NCBI RefSeq assembly: GCF_902832845.1
Contig: NZ_CADFDB010000019.1
Location: forward strand, 17,964-81,963
DNA from: Burkholderia metallica
GTDB taxonomy: Bacteria > Pseudomonadota > Gammaproteobacteria > Burkholderiales > Burkholderiaceae
DNA length: 64,000 bases
Reading direction: 5' to 3'
The notes beneath the pieces are model-generated. The model was not told the DNA's origin. It saw nothing but the letters and a program-made list of their open reading frames with translations, and did no database searches. Both the position numbers and the translations under genes were made by a program. Positions 10,112 through 19,404 of the stretch are shown here, piece by piece. Each line of letters opens with the position of its first letter. Within the stretch, counting starts at the first letter, position 1.

Positions 10112-11368
10112 TTATTGCGCGGCCGACGCAGCGGTCGAACGCGCGGCAGCATGAGCGGCGGTGCTCGCCGGCGCGGCGCCGGACGCATTCGCGGCGCTGG
10201 CCGATATGGCGGACGCAGCGTCCGGTGCCGGTGCGAGCTGCGCGGCGACGGTCTTCACGGTCGCGCCCGGGCGCACCTTGTCGACGCCCTGCACGATCAC
10301 GTGATCGCCCCCTTGCAGGCCGCCTTCGACGATCCAGTTCTGGCCGTACGTGCCCGCCGTCGTCAACGGACGCGTCTCGACCTTGTTGGCCGCATTCACG
10401 ACCAGTGCGATCGCCTGCCCCTTCTGGTCGTGCGTGACGCCGATCTGCGGCACCAGGAACGCGTTCTCGTTCACGCCTTCCTCGATCCGTGCACGCACGA
10501 ACATCCCCGGCAGCAGCACGCGGCCCGGGTTCGGGAAGAGCGCGCGGATCGTCACCGAGCCGGTGGTCTGGTCGACCGTCACGTCCGAGAACTGCAGCTT
10601 GCCCGCCTCTGAATAGGTCTTGCCGTCTTCCAGGATCAGCGACACCTTCGCCGCGCCCGGGCCGCTCGTCTTCAGGCGCCCGCTCTGCACGTCCTGACGC
10701 AGCTTCAGCCCTTCGAGGCTCGACTGCGTGAGGTCGACGTACACCGGATCGAGCTGCTGCACGGTCGACATCAGCGTCGCCTGGCTCGCCTGCACGTATG
10801 CGCCCGGCGTCACCTGCGAAATGCCGACACGGCCCGAAACAGGCGAGACGACATCGGTATAGCCAAGGTTGATCTGCGCGGTATCGACCGCTGCCTTGCC
10901 GGCCGCGACGTCCGCCGCGGCCTGGCCTTGCGTGGCCACCGCGTTGTCGTAGTCCTGCTTGCTGACCGCGTTCGCGGCCACCAGCACCTTGTAGCGCGCG
11001 ACCAGTGCGTTCTGCGTGACGAGGTTCGCCTGCGCCTTCGCAAGCGTCGCCTTCGCGCTGTTCAGCGCGGCGATGTACGGCGCCGGATCGATCTTGTACA
11101 GGCGCTGACCGGCCTTGACGTCGGAGCCTTCGGTGAATTCACGGCGCAGCACGATGCCGTCGACCCGCGCACGCACCTGCGCGACGAGGAACGCACTGGT
11201 GCGGCCCGGCAGTTCGGTCACCGCGGGTACGGCCTGCGGCTGGACGGTGACGATGCCGACTTCCGGCGTTTGCGGCGGCGGCGCCGATTCTTTCTTTCCG
11301 CACGCGGCCAGGAAAACGGCAGCCGTTGCAGCAGTGATTAAGCGGTATGGAACCCGTTCGACGCGCAT
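10112..11368 (-). CDS. RND efflux periplasmic adaptor (membrane fusion protein)
   Basis: A 418-residue lipoprotein, with lipobox FLAAC at Cys 23, linking pump and channel. It contains the split lipoyl/biotinyl-like motif (VRARVDGIVLRREFTEGSDV and later YTDVVSPVSGRVGISQVTPG) flanking an alpha-helical hairpin, then a beta-barrel and a C-terminal domain ending in a low-complexity Ala/Ser tail of about 50 residues, unusual in length. The start at 11368 is chosen over 11572 because GAGAGG precedes it and the lipoprotein signal begins there. It is the first gene of the efflux operon; a LysR gene ends 231 bp upstream on the same strand. Confidence 0.93.
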   Translation of the reverse strand: MRVERVPYRLITAATAAVFLAACGKKESAPPPQTPEVGIVTVQPQAVPAVTELPGRTSAFLVAQVRARVDGIVLRREFTEGSDVKAGQRLYKIDPAPYIAALNSAKATLAKAQANLVTQNALVARYKVLVAANAVSKQDYDNAVATQGQAAADVAAGKAAVDTAQINLGYTDVVSPVSGRVGISQVTPGAYVQASQATLMSTVQQLDPVYVDLTQSSLEGLKLRQDVQSGRLKTSGPGAAKVSLILEDGKTYSEAGKLQFSDVTVDQTTGSVTIRALFPNPGRVLLPGMFVRARIEEGVNENAFLVPQIGVTHDQKGQAIALVVNAANKVETRPLTTAGTYGQNWIVEGGLQGGDHVIVQGVDKVRPGATVKTVAAQLAPAPDAASAISASAANASGAAPASTAAHAAARSTAASAAQ

Positions 11369-11599
11369 GGAGCGACCTCTCACAAATAGACGACCTTCAA
11401 TGGGAATCACCAGATCTCCTCGAGACCTGCACGCGCGGCCGGAATGCTGTCGCTTACCGTTTGCCGCGGATGCGGTCGCGTATGGCGGGCGTGCGTTGCG
11501 CCCTGCGGAGCGTTCGTTCGTCGAACTGCTTCCACGGAAAAAGAACCGCGAGCCCGCGGCCGCGAAGGGCACGCGTTGCCGCGACGGCCGACCGCGCCG

Positions 11600-12484
11600 C
11601 TAGCTCGCGGGCCGGAATGCGGCGCCGGCGAATTCGATGAATGCCCGCGCGGCGGCCGGCAGATGGGCGGTGCGCGCATACGCGAGCTTCAGCGTGACGG
11701 GCGCGAGCGGGCGCACCGGTGCGACGCGCACGAGCGTGCCGGCCGCGAGGTCGGCGTCGACGAGATACGCGGGCAGCACCGCGGCGCCCATGCCGGCCAC
11801 GGCCAGCCGCCGCGCCATCTCGAGATGACCGACGCCCGGGCTGCCGCCGGGCGCCGCATCCGGCCGGAGCGCAATCGCATCGTCGTCGCCCGCTGCCGGC
11901 GGATCGAGCCGCACCGCCGTGATGTCCGGCCAGTCGCCCGACGCAGCGGCGCCGCCGTGCGTGTCGACATAGCCCGGCGCCGCGACGCGCAACGATTCGT
12001 ATACGGCCAGCGTGTGCAGCGCATGCGCCCCTGTCACCGGCATGCCGTCGGTCAGGAACGCGACGTCGATGTCTTCCGATGTCAGGTCGACATGGGCATC
12101 GGTCAGCGTCACGGTCGGCCGCACGTCACGGAACCGGTTCACGAAGCGATCGAGCAACGTGCTCAACTGGCTGAGCCCGAACGCGACCGGGGCGGCGACG
12201 CGCAACGCGCCTTCCGGCTTGCTGCCCATCGCGACGACACGACCGTCGATCTCGTCGATCGCTCCGAGAATCCGCTCGACGCGCGCGAGATACAGCTCGC
12301 CGATTTCCGTCAGCGACTGGTGGCAGGTGCTGCGTTGAAGCAGGCGCGCGCCCAGGCGCGTCTCGAGCGCATCGACCAGCCGGCTCGCCATCGCCGTCGA
12401 CACGCGCAACCGCGTCGCCGCCCGGCGAAATCCGCCTTCCCTTGCCACTGTCACGAATGCCCGAATCGATTGAAGTTGGTCCAT
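11600..12484 (-). CDS. LysR-family transcriptional regulator upstream of the RND operon
   Basis: A 294-residue regulator with an N-terminal winged helix (MDQLQSIRAFVTVAREGGFRR, then TAMASRLVDALETRLGARLL) and a C-terminal substrate-binding-like domain. The sequence TCHQSLTEIGELYLARVERIL is typical of the CrgA-like branch. The start at 12484 matches the family N-terminus. Its gene lies 231 bp upstream of the efflux adaptor, on the same strand rather than divergent, so it may regulate the pump or be co-transcribed with it; this is inference. No ligand can be predicted. Confidence 0.88.
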   Translation of the reverse strand: MDQLQSIRAFVTVAREGGFRRAATRLRVSTAMASRLVDALETRLGARLLQRSTCHQSLTEIGELYLARVERILGAIDEIDGRVVAMGSKPEGALRVAAPVAFGLSQLSTLLDRFVNRFRDVRPTVTLTDAHVDLTSEDIDVAFLTDGMPVTGAHALHTLAVYESLRVAAPGYVDTHGGAAASGDWPDITAVRLDPPAAGDDDAIALRPDAAPGGSPGVGHLEMARRLAVAGMGAAVLPAYLVDADLAAGTLVRVAPVRPLAPVTLKLAYARTAHLPAAARAFIEFAGAAFRPAS

Positions 12485-13079
12485 TTGTCCGGATTCCCCT
12501 GCGCGGTCGTCTACCCTGATGCGCGCACCCGTCGCCATATCGCGACCGACGCGCGACCGACGCGCGACGACCCGGCCAATGCGGCGGCGCCGACGCCGGC
12601 CACGCCGGGCCGGTCGGCACGCTCGCGCGGAACGCGTGCCGGCATGCAACGGACGCAAGCCGGCCTCGGCTGGCCCGATGCACGAACATTCGAATAGCAG
12701 TCCTGATTCTTTTCCAGCGGTTCACAGCGGCGACACCGGCGGCATGCGCCGGCCATCCGGCGTTCCTGCCCGCATCGTCCCGACCCGCTGGAACACGTTT
12801 CCTTCAGCAGGTGCAATGGTATGAAAACCGCCGGAGATTGGCTTGCCCGATCCTGCGATTGTTTTGCCTTAATTTCCGAATTTGTGCGCTGCACACCGCG
12901 CGACGGCCGGCGATGCCGTCGCCGGCCGCGCAGATCCGGATGATCGGGCTAATTTCCGACAGGTTTAGGCAATCACCGGCAGGCGACTGGCCGTACGATG
13001 TGACCGCCGTGCAGGTGTCGCTGCTGGATTGCCCAGCCGCGCGCTTCGCACCGATCATTCCGCCATCCGCTCACGCAAT
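12485..13079. other. Divergent promoter region, 595 bp
   Basis: Lies between a LysR gene (leftward) and an AraC gene (rightward). It contains two direct copies of TAATTTCCGA, at 12870-12879 and 12950-12959, 80 bp apart, which may be binding sites of the AraC regulator. No gene is supported. Confidence 0.45.
12870..12959. repeat. Direct repeat pair upstream of the AraC gene
   Basis: TAATTTCCGA occurs at both ends of this span in the same orientation, 80 bp apart (about 7.6 helical turns). Direct repeats upstream of an AraC-type gene are a usual operator layout, so self-regulation is plausible but unproven. Confidence 0.35.
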
Positions 13080-14048
13080 ATGGAAACCGACGCTCGAACG
13101 CCGCCGCTACCGCGCATCACGCCCGATCAGAATCGCCGGCCGCCCACGGCCACGCTCGCCGCGTTGATCGCCGCCTATGCGCCGCACGACGGCACGTTCG
13201 AGCTGCCGGTGCGCGGGCTGCGCGTCGCGCGCGCCTGCACGTCGCCGCCGCACTGGAACCATGGCGTGCACCCTGCGTGCGTCGGCATCGTCGGGCAAGG
13301 CGCGAAGTCGATACGGGTCGGCGACGGCGTCCACGTGATCGACGCCTCGCGGATGCTGGTGGCGACCGCCGACCTGCCCGTCACCGGCCGCGTAACGCGC
13401 GCGAGCCCGGCCGAGCCGTTCCTGTATGCACACCTGGCACTCGATCCGGCGCGTATCGCGGCACTCACCCCACGCGTGTTTCCGCTCGGGCTGCCGAAGG
13501 CCGTCGACTGCGGCGCCCTCGACACGCACGACGCACCGGCTGAAATCGTCGACGCGTTCGTCCGGCTGATGCAACTGATCGCCCAACCCGACGACCTCGA
13601 CCTGCTCGCGCCGCTGATCGTCGACGAAATCATCATCCGGCTGCTGCGCGGCCCGTCGGGTGCGCGTGTCGCGCAGGTCGGCCACGCCGATTCGACGACG
13701 CAGCGCATCTCGCGCGCCGTCGCGTGGATTCGCGATCACTACGTCGATCCGATAACGGTCGAATCGCTTGCGCGACAGGTGGACATGAGCCCGTCGACTT
13801 TCCATCATCACTTCCGTGCGGTCACGTCGATGAGTCCGTTGCAATGCCAGAAGATGCTGCGGCTGCAGGAGGCGCGCCGCCTGATGTGCGTGTCGGCAAT
13901 CGATGCGCGGCAGGCGTGCCGCCGGGTCGGCTATGTGAGCGCGTCGCAGTTCAGCCGCGAATACGCGCGCCTGTTCGGCGATGCGCCGGGCCGCGACGCC
14001 GTGAAGCTGCGCGACGAAGCGGTGCCGCTGTCGCGCGTCGCGCCGTAG
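13080..14048 (+). CDS. AraC-family transcriptional regulator (AraC_N type)
   Basis: A 322-residue regulator. The N-terminal 180 residues match the AraC_N ligand domain (SPPHWNHGVHPACVGIVGQG, later PVTGRVTRASPAEPFL), and the C-terminal 110 residues carry two helix-turn-helix motifs (LARQVDMSPSTFHHHFRAV and CRRVGYVSASQFSREYARLF). The start is the ATG at 13080; an in-frame start at 13029 adds residues not seen in the family. It is convergent with the LysR gene that follows. Targets are unknown. Confidence 0.88.
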   Translation: METDARTPPLPRITPDQNRRPPTATLAALIAAYAPHDGTFELPVRGLRVARACTSPPHWNHGVHPACVGIVGQGAKSIRVGDGVHVIDASRMLVATADLPVTGRVTRASPAEPFLYAHLALDPARIAALTPRVFPLGLPKAVDCGALDTHDAPAEIVDAFVRLMQLIAQPDDLDLLAPLIVDEIIIRLLRGPSGARVAQVGHADSTTQRISRAVAWIRDHYVDPITVESLARQVDMSPSTFHHHFRAVTSMSPLQCQKMLRLQEARRLMCVSAIDARQACRRVGYVSASQFSREYARLFGDAPGRDAVKLRDEAVPLSRVAP

Positions 14049-14057
14049 GCCGGCGCG

Positions 14058-15002
14058 TCACGCGCGCGGCGCGCGCGAACGCGTGCCGCGCTTCGTTCCG
14101 CCCGCATGCGCACGCTCGGCCTGCACGGCTTCGTCGATGCACTGGACGAAGTATTCGGCCGACGACGTGAGCACCGCGCTGTCGCGGAACAGCAAATAGA
14201 GATGGCGTGCGGGCGGCTGCCCGACGAGATCGAGCGTCTTCAGCGTGTCGGACGCGTCGCCGCGCAGTGCAAGCTGGGTCCACGCCGTCACCACGTCGCT
14301 GTTGACGGCGAGCGCGTAAAACAGGGTTTGCGACGCGCAACGCGTCACGCGGCGCGGCACCGGCAGGCCGGCCTGTGCGAACAACTCGGCGAGAAACGCG
14401 CGGAATTCGGCGGAGGGCCCCGTATGCAGCCACTCCGCATCCTGCAGATCGGCGAGCGACGTCGCACCGGCGAGCTTGCCCTTGCGGCTCACCGCGAACC
14501 ACATCGGAAACGTGTCGAGATGCTGGCAGCGCACGGACGTGAAATCCTGCGCATCCGCGCCCGCGCCCAGCGCGAAGTCGAGCGCGCCGTTCTTCAACTG
14601 CTCGACCAGCTGCGAGGGGCTGCCTTCGACGAATTCGAGCTGGACGTCGGGCATCGCGCGGCGAAAACGGTTGTACGCGGCCGGCAGCACCGTGATGCCC
14701 GCAAGCGGCGTCATCCCGATCGCGAGCCGGCCCTGCCGGTTCTCGCGCAACTGCGCCATTTCCTCCTCGGTGCGCGCCACCTCGTTGACGACCAGCTCGG
14801 CCCGCCGCAGCATCGCGTGCCCCGCATCGGTGAGCGTCACGCCCGACGAACTGCGCGCGATCAGCATCAGCCCGAGTTCGTCCTCGAGATCGCGCAGCGA
14901 ACGCGTGACGGCCGGCTGCGTGAGATGCAGGGTGCGCGCCGCCTCGTGAATGCTGCCCGAGCGGGCGACGGCCACGAGCGCGCGGAGCTGGTGAAGTTTC
15001 AT
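14058..15002 (-). CDS. LysR-family transcriptional regulator
   Basis: A 314-residue regulator starting MKLHQLRALVAVARSGSIHE, with the winged-helix segment LTQPAVTRSLRDLEDELGLMLI and a full effector domain. The start at 15002 aligns with the family N-terminus. The gene is convergent with the AraC gene, separated by 9 bp, and divergent from the methyltransferase at 15477. It ends in a basic, low-complexity tail (HAGGTKRGTRSRAPRA) not typical of the family. It resembles the branch that includes galactose- and aromatic-sensing LysR proteins, but the effector is not inferable. Confidence 0.87.
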   Translation of the reverse strand: MKLHQLRALVAVARSGSIHEAARTLHLTQPAVTRSLRDLEDELGLMLIARSSSGVTLTDAGHAMLRRAELVVNEVARTEEEMAQLRENRQGRLAIGMTPLAGITVLPAAYNRFRRAMPDVQLEFVEGSPSQLVEQLKNGALDFALGAGADAQDFTSVRCQHLDTFPMWFAVSRKGKLAGATSLADLQDAEWLHTGPSAEFRAFLAELFAQAGLPVPRRVTRCASQTLFYALAVNSDVVTAWTQLALRGDASDTLKTLDLVGQPPARHLYLLFRDSAVLTSSAEYFVQCIDEAVQAERAHAGGTKRGTRSRAPRA

Positions 15003-15476
15003 GTGTGGGCTCTTGGGGAAGGTGTCTTCGGCTCTCCGGACCGATCGAGGACCTGGACAGCTTTCCCGGGAAAACGGCATGCGTCGCGTCCCGGAAGACG
15101 CCCCGGGCTACCGGATTCCCGGAGAAGTTGCGTTCGGAATGGGGCAGGGCCTGCGTGCGTGTCTCCACCGATCCTCGCGACAAGCGGCGCCGTTGCCGTG
15201 TGTTTCAGCGTCCGGCAGCGCCGACGTGCTTGCGCGATGTACGTGCGAATCATGTGCCCCGGGAATCTATCATGGAAGCCGAGCCGGCCAGCGACGCGAC
15301 GGCGCCTCACGGCATCGACCTCGTCGATTCGTTGCGGCGAAATTTTCGCTTGCCCGGTTCGTACCGCTACCCCGCAAGCACGCTATATTGTTGTCCAAAT
15401 CAACCTGCGGCGCATTCTCCAAAGTGCCGATAGCCGCATTTTCCGACGCGCTTCCTCACCCGAGAGAACGAGAAAA
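15003..15476. other. Divergent intergenic region, 474 bp
   Basis: Lies between the LysR gene and the methyltransferase gene. I see no gene, no box of the type found in the adhesion island and no strong hairpin. The last 100 bases are AT-richer and probably hold the methyltransferase promoter. Confidence 0.45.
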
Positions 15477-16319
15477 ATGGACCACGCGCAATACTTCAAC
15501 CAAAGCTCGATTCAGGCCGCGAATCTTCGTCTGCACTATCTGTCGCAGTTGCTGCGTGAACAGACCGGCTCGGTGGTCCAATACGGCATCCTTCGCGGGT
15601 ATCCCATCGGCGTCAGTCAATGGGCGGAGGTCGCCGTCGGCGGCTACCTGCTCGGCACCTACGAGATCGCCGTTTGCGCGATTCTGGAAGCGCTCGGCTC
15701 GCCCGGGAAGGTACTGATCGACCTGGGCGCGGCCGACGGGATTTTCGGCATCGGCCTGGTGCGGAACAACGTGTTCGGGCGCAGCCTGTGTTTCGAAATG
15801 GACGAGCCGCGCCGCCAGGCCATCCAGCATCGGGCTGCGGAAATGGGGCTGGCGGACCGGGTTGCCGTTTATGGCCAGGCCGATCGCAACCTGCCGGCGA
15901 TCCTGTCGGAGCACGGCGGCGCGCCGGCCGAGCGGGTCATTCTGTGCGATATCGAGGGCGCGGAATTCGAGCTGTTCGACAGTGCGCTACTGGAACAACT
16001 CGCCGGTAGCCACGTCATCATCGAGATCCACGATTTCATGTACCCCGATCCGCAGCAAGCCGCACGCGCGTTCGATGAATTGAGCGCGCGCGCGAGTGAG
16101 CATTTCCACGTGTACGAGATTCGCGACGGGCTGCGGGACATCCGCAACATTCCGTTGCTGCGCCACTGGTCGGACTGGGACGCGTGGCTGATGTGCGTCG
16201 AGGCACGCTATCGAATGATGCGATGGCTCTGGCTCGAGCCGAAGAGCCAGCCGCGGCGTTCCAGCCACGACATCGATCGGCTGATCCTCGACTACCAGCG
16301 CCGGATCTTCGCTGTTTGA
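15477..16319 (+). CDS. FkbM-type SAM-dependent methyltransferase
   Basis: A 280-residue protein with a Rossmann methyltransferase core: motif I as LIDLGAADGIFGIG around residues 80-93, an acidic residue after the second strand (CFEMDEPRR), and a motif IV-like block ILCDIEGAEFELFD. The FkbM-like family methylates sugars or other hydroxyl groups in surface polysaccharides and natural products; the actual acceptor is unknown. It is convergent with a DUF2827 glycosyltransferase-like gene, which suggests a surface-glycan context. The ATG at 15477 has only a weak purine-rich ribosome binding site. Confidence 0.75.
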   Translation: MDHAQYFNQSSIQAANLRLHYLSQLLREQTGSVVQYGILRGYPIGVSQWAEVAVGGYLLGTYEIAVCAILEALGSPGKVLIDLGAADGIFGIGLVRNNVFGRSLCFEMDEPRRQAIQHRAAEMGLADRVAVYGQADRNLPAILSEHGGAPAERVILCDIEGAEFELFDSALLEQLAGSHVIIEIHDFMYPDPQQAARAFDELSARASEHFHVYEIRDGLRDIRNIPLLRHWSDWDAWLMCVEARYRMMRWLWLEPKSQPRRSSHDIDRLILDYQRRIFAV

Positions 16320-16476
16320 CGGCGGCGAACCGGCGCGCCGATGCAAGCGCGCCGCGAACCTGACCATGAAGCGAGCAGGCCGCGCACGTTGTGGTTCATG
16401 CGTGCGGGCCCTCCCCTCTGCTGCTACGCCGACCGGGATTCACTCATCCAGATCGCCTGTTTTTCTTGTCGCGGGA

Positions 16477-17607
16477 CTACCGATTCGCGTCGAAGAGACC
16501 GAGCAGCAGCTCGTCATAGGCTTCGACCTGCTTCGGGTTTGTCGACAGGAAACGACCGATGATGTCGCGCTGCCGGTCACGATAATCCTGCCAGTTTTCA
16601 TCGTGAAGCTCGATTGCCCGTTCGAGTTGCCGGCCCCCTTCCTCCGCATCGTTCTCGTTATAGAAGTACCCAAGCTCGCTGACGAGCGAAGCGTTATGGA
16701 CCAGCGCGTAGCCGTTCCAGCACACATCGAAATAGAAATAATTGAGCGCCAGCCCCCATTGATGGGAAATCACGATATCCGTGAATTCCGAAAGAAACTG
16801 AGGGGTGCTGTAATAGCCGACAAAGCTGATCTTCGAATCCCGGACCAGATCCAGATGATGGGCAATCCCGATGAATTCCGGACTGCCGTTTGCAAGGTGC
16901 TCCGTGTTCGTCGCATGCACATAAGCGATCTTCGAACCGCATTTCCGATAGCCCAGCTCCGCGATCAACAGCGGATAGAGACAGAACTTGGTCACGTCGA
17001 TATTCGGTTCCATGATGGACAACCGCTTGGGCTGCCCGGTCGGACGATACTCGCCGCGATGAGGAAGCGCGGCCGATCGTTCTTCGACGCACATCGGATC
17101 CCACACGAACGGCACCTCGCGAACCGGCTGGCGTCGCAGTACGCTGAAGAAGCTCGCACTCGTCTCGACCACTTGCGGAATGATCCACACCTGATCGTAA
17201 TGCTGGTTGATCAACACCGATTCCGCATGCCGTCGGCCAAAAATCATCGCCTGCATCATGTGCACGTATTCCGGCCCGCAGCAATAGCTCACGACCTTCG
17301 TGCCGCGCGCCTGCAGATACGCGGTTTGCTGCGTATCGATCTGCCCGCCGAGCTCGATCAGCACGTCAAGCGCGTCTTTCGCATCGTCGAAAGAGCACAC
17401 CGGATACTGATCGAGATCCCAAGGAAGTTCCGACGAAATCCTGACGTTCGTCGTGTTGACGAGGGTCACCCGATGACGGAGCGGCGAATGCTGAAAGAGC
17501 TTCATCAAGTACAACGCATTCTGCTTGATGCCGTTGACCCAAAGACTCTCCGTCGCGTGATGCAGACCAATCGTGATACCGATGTTGAGCGAGCGTGCCG
17601 AACTCAT
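16477..17607 (-). CDS. DUF2827 family protein (glycosyltransferase-like)
   Basis: A 376-residue protein, starting SLNIGITIGLHHATESLWVNG. The pattern of a small-residue N-terminal loop, a central SIMEPNIDVTKFCLYPLLIAE block and a C-terminal LVHNASLVSELGYFYNENDAEEG segment is that of DUF2827, a Burkholderia-rich family with a GT-B-like layout. The E-P-N-x-D and late Y-x-N-D segments suggest nucleotide-sugar binding, but no activity is established. It is convergent with the FkbM gene. Codon use is less GC-biased than in its neighbours, hinting at acquisition. Confidence 0.75.
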   Translation of the reverse strand: MSSARSLNIGITIGLHHATESLWVNGIKQNALYLMKLFQHSPLRHRVTLVNTTNVRISSELPWDLDQYPVCSFDDAKDALDVLIELGGQIDTQQTAYLQARGTKVVSYCCGPEYVHMMQAMIFGRRHAESVLINQHYDQVWIIPQVVETSASFFSVLRRQPVREVPFVWDPMCVEERSAALPHRGEYRPTGQPKRLSIMEPNIDVTKFCLYPLLIAELGYRKCGSKIAYVHATNTEHLANGSPEFIGIAHHLDLVRDSKISFVGYYSTPQFLSEFTDIVISHQWGLALNYFYFDVCWNGYALVHNASLVSELGYFYNENDAEEGGRQLERAIELHDENWQDYRDRQRDIIGRFLSTNPKQVEAYDELLLGLFDANR

Positions 17608-17938
17608 GCGGGTTCCCCAGTGTGCGCGTCAAATTGCGAATGAGATCATAGCGCTCCCGTTCTTCGGCGCGGTCAATTACTGTCAAAATTTCCGACTTGG
17701 CCCTTGCCGCGTCCACTGCGGCACGGCGTGGCCATCGGCCGGGCCGCATTCCTGCACGACACCAACCCCGACTGGACCTGATCAGACAAAAGGCATCAGG
17801 GGATAAACAAACGTTATCAGGATAAAAATTTGCGCGTATCGCGATGTTTTGCCCGGTCTTAACATGCGGCCAGCGCTCGCGGGATGCCTGACGATCCACG
17901 CGGCGCTCACGATACCGATACCCATGGAGACACCCCCG
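17608..17938. other. Divergent promoter region, 331 bp
   Basis: Lies between the DUF2827 gene and the MFS gene. AT-rich at 17785-17830. It contains CGACTGGACCTGAT at 17769-17782, a weak relative of the 14-bp box described for the adhesion island; I do not count it as a site. No gene is supported. Confidence 0.45.
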
Positions 17939-19255
17939 ATGCAAGACGCCGCCACGCCGCTCGTCGACGCGCCGCCGGCCCCGCGCCGCCGTTCGGCGCA
18001 GACCCGGACGATCATCGCCACCTCGGCCGGCAACGCGCTCGAGATGTTCGACTTCACCGTGTTCAGCTACTTCGCCGCGCTGATCGGCAAGACGTTCTTC
18101 CCCGTCGACTCGGGCGCCGGCCCGCTGCTGCTCGCGATGGCGACGTTCGGCGTCGGCTTCGTGATGCGCCCGCTCGGCGGCATCCTGATCGGCAACTACG
18201 CGGACCGCGCGGGCCGGCGGGCAGCATTGACGCTGACGATCCAGCTGATGATCGCGGGCACCGCGTTGATCGCGCTGACCCCGTCGTATGCGCGCATCGG
18301 CGTCGTCGCGCCGGTGCTGGTCGTGATCGGCCGGCTGTTGCAGGGCCTGTCGACCGGCGGCGAAATCGGCGCGTCGACCACCTTCCTGATGGAATCGGGC
18401 CCGCTCGCCGGCCGCGGCTTCATGGTGAGCTGGCAAATGATCAGCCAGGGCGTCGCGGCGCTGCTCGGCGCGCTCAGCGGCGCGCTGCTGTCGGCCGTGC
18501 TGCCGGCCGACGCGCTCGAAAGCTGGGGCTGGCGCGTGCCGTTCCTGCTCGGCCTGCTGCTCGGCCCGGTCGGCTTCTACATCCGCCGGCATCTCGACGA
18601 AACGCACGTGTCGACGCGCGACACCGGCGGCAGCGCGGCGCGCGAAGTGTTTACGCGCTACCTCGGCCGCGTCGTGCTCGGCACGCTGATGATCATCGGC
18701 GGCACGTCCACGCTCTACATCTTCGTGTTCTACATGCCGGCCTACGCGGTGCGCACGCTGCACCTGCCGATGGCGACGTCGTTGCTCGCCGGCTGCGCGT
18801 CGGGGCTGGCGATGATCGTCGCAGCGCTCGTGTCGGGGCTGTGGATCATCGATCGCCTGCCGCGCCGCAAGCCGATGATCGCCGTCACGTGGCTGCTGTC
18901 GCTCGCGTGCGTGTATCCGGCGTTCCGGCTGCTGATCGCCGCGCCGTCGGTCGGGCTGATGGTCGCGATCGTCACCGTCGTGATGGCCTTCGCCACCGCG
19001 GGCAGTTCCGCATTCCTGCTGCTGATCATGGAGGCGTTCCCGCCGCGCGTGCGCGCCACCGCGCTCGCGACGATCTACAGCTTCGGCGTGACGATCTTCG
19101 GCGGCTTCGCGCAATTCAACGTCACGTGGCTCCTGCATCGCACCGGCGACCCGATGTCGCCCGCGTGGTACGTGCTCGCGTGCGGCGCCGTCAGCATGAT
19201 CGCGCTGTGGCGCTTCCGCGAACGCCCGGCCGACTCGCACGACGACGGCCGCTGA
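17939..19255 (+). CDS. MFS transporter (metabolite:H+ symporter type)
   Basis: A 438-residue permease with 12 predicted membrane helices. The family signature is GNALEMFDFTVFSYFAALIG in helix 1 and the loop 2-3 motif LIGNYADRAGRRAA; helix 5 holds GASTTFLMES. This matches the MHS group, which imports organic acids and related metabolites with protons. An ATG at 17924 is also possible, but GGAG lies inside it and is well placed for the ATG at 17939. It is followed by a porin and an M20 amidohydrolase on the same strand, so the three probably form one uptake-and-hydrolysis set. Confidence 0.88.
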   Translation: MQDAATPLVDAPPAPRRRSAQTRTIIATSAGNALEMFDFTVFSYFAALIGKTFFPVDSGAGPLLLAMATFGVGFVMRPLGGILIGNYADRAGRRAALTLTIQLMIAGTALIALTPSYARIGVVAPVLVVIGRLLQGLSTGGEIGASTTFLMESGPLAGRGFMVSWQMISQGVAALLGALSGALLSAVLPADALESWGWRVPFLLGLLLGPVGFYIRRHLDETHVSTRDTGGSAAREVFTRYLGRVVLGTLMIIGGTSTLYIFVFYMPAYAVRTLHLPMATSLLAGCASGLAMIVAALVSGLWIIDRLPRRKPMIAVTWLLSLACVYPAFRLLIAAPSVGLMVAIVTVVMAFATAGSSAFLLLIMEAFPPRVRATALATIYSFGVTIFGGFAQFNVTWLLHRTGDPMSPAWYVLACGAVSMIALWRFRERPADSHDDGR

Positions 19256-19404
19256 ACGGCCCACCGCTTCATTCACGGCGACGCCGGGCACCGGCACCGC
19301 CACTCCCGAACAGACCAAGGAATCCGCGACGTCGACGCGTACGCGGGCGGGCCGTTGCACGCCTGCGATTCGCGCGCCGACGATGGCGACACCACGAGAC
19401 GAAC

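Noticed and set aside
6923-10612. A 1229-codon plus-strand frame across the efflux operon
   Set aside because: Antisense to the clearly identified RND pump; Arg/His/Asp-rich composition typical of shadow frames in high-GC DNA.
17769-17782. CGACTGGACCTGAT between the DUF2827 and MFS genes as a further box
   Set aside because: Spacing and both arms deviate from the consensus; too weak to count without a matrix score.
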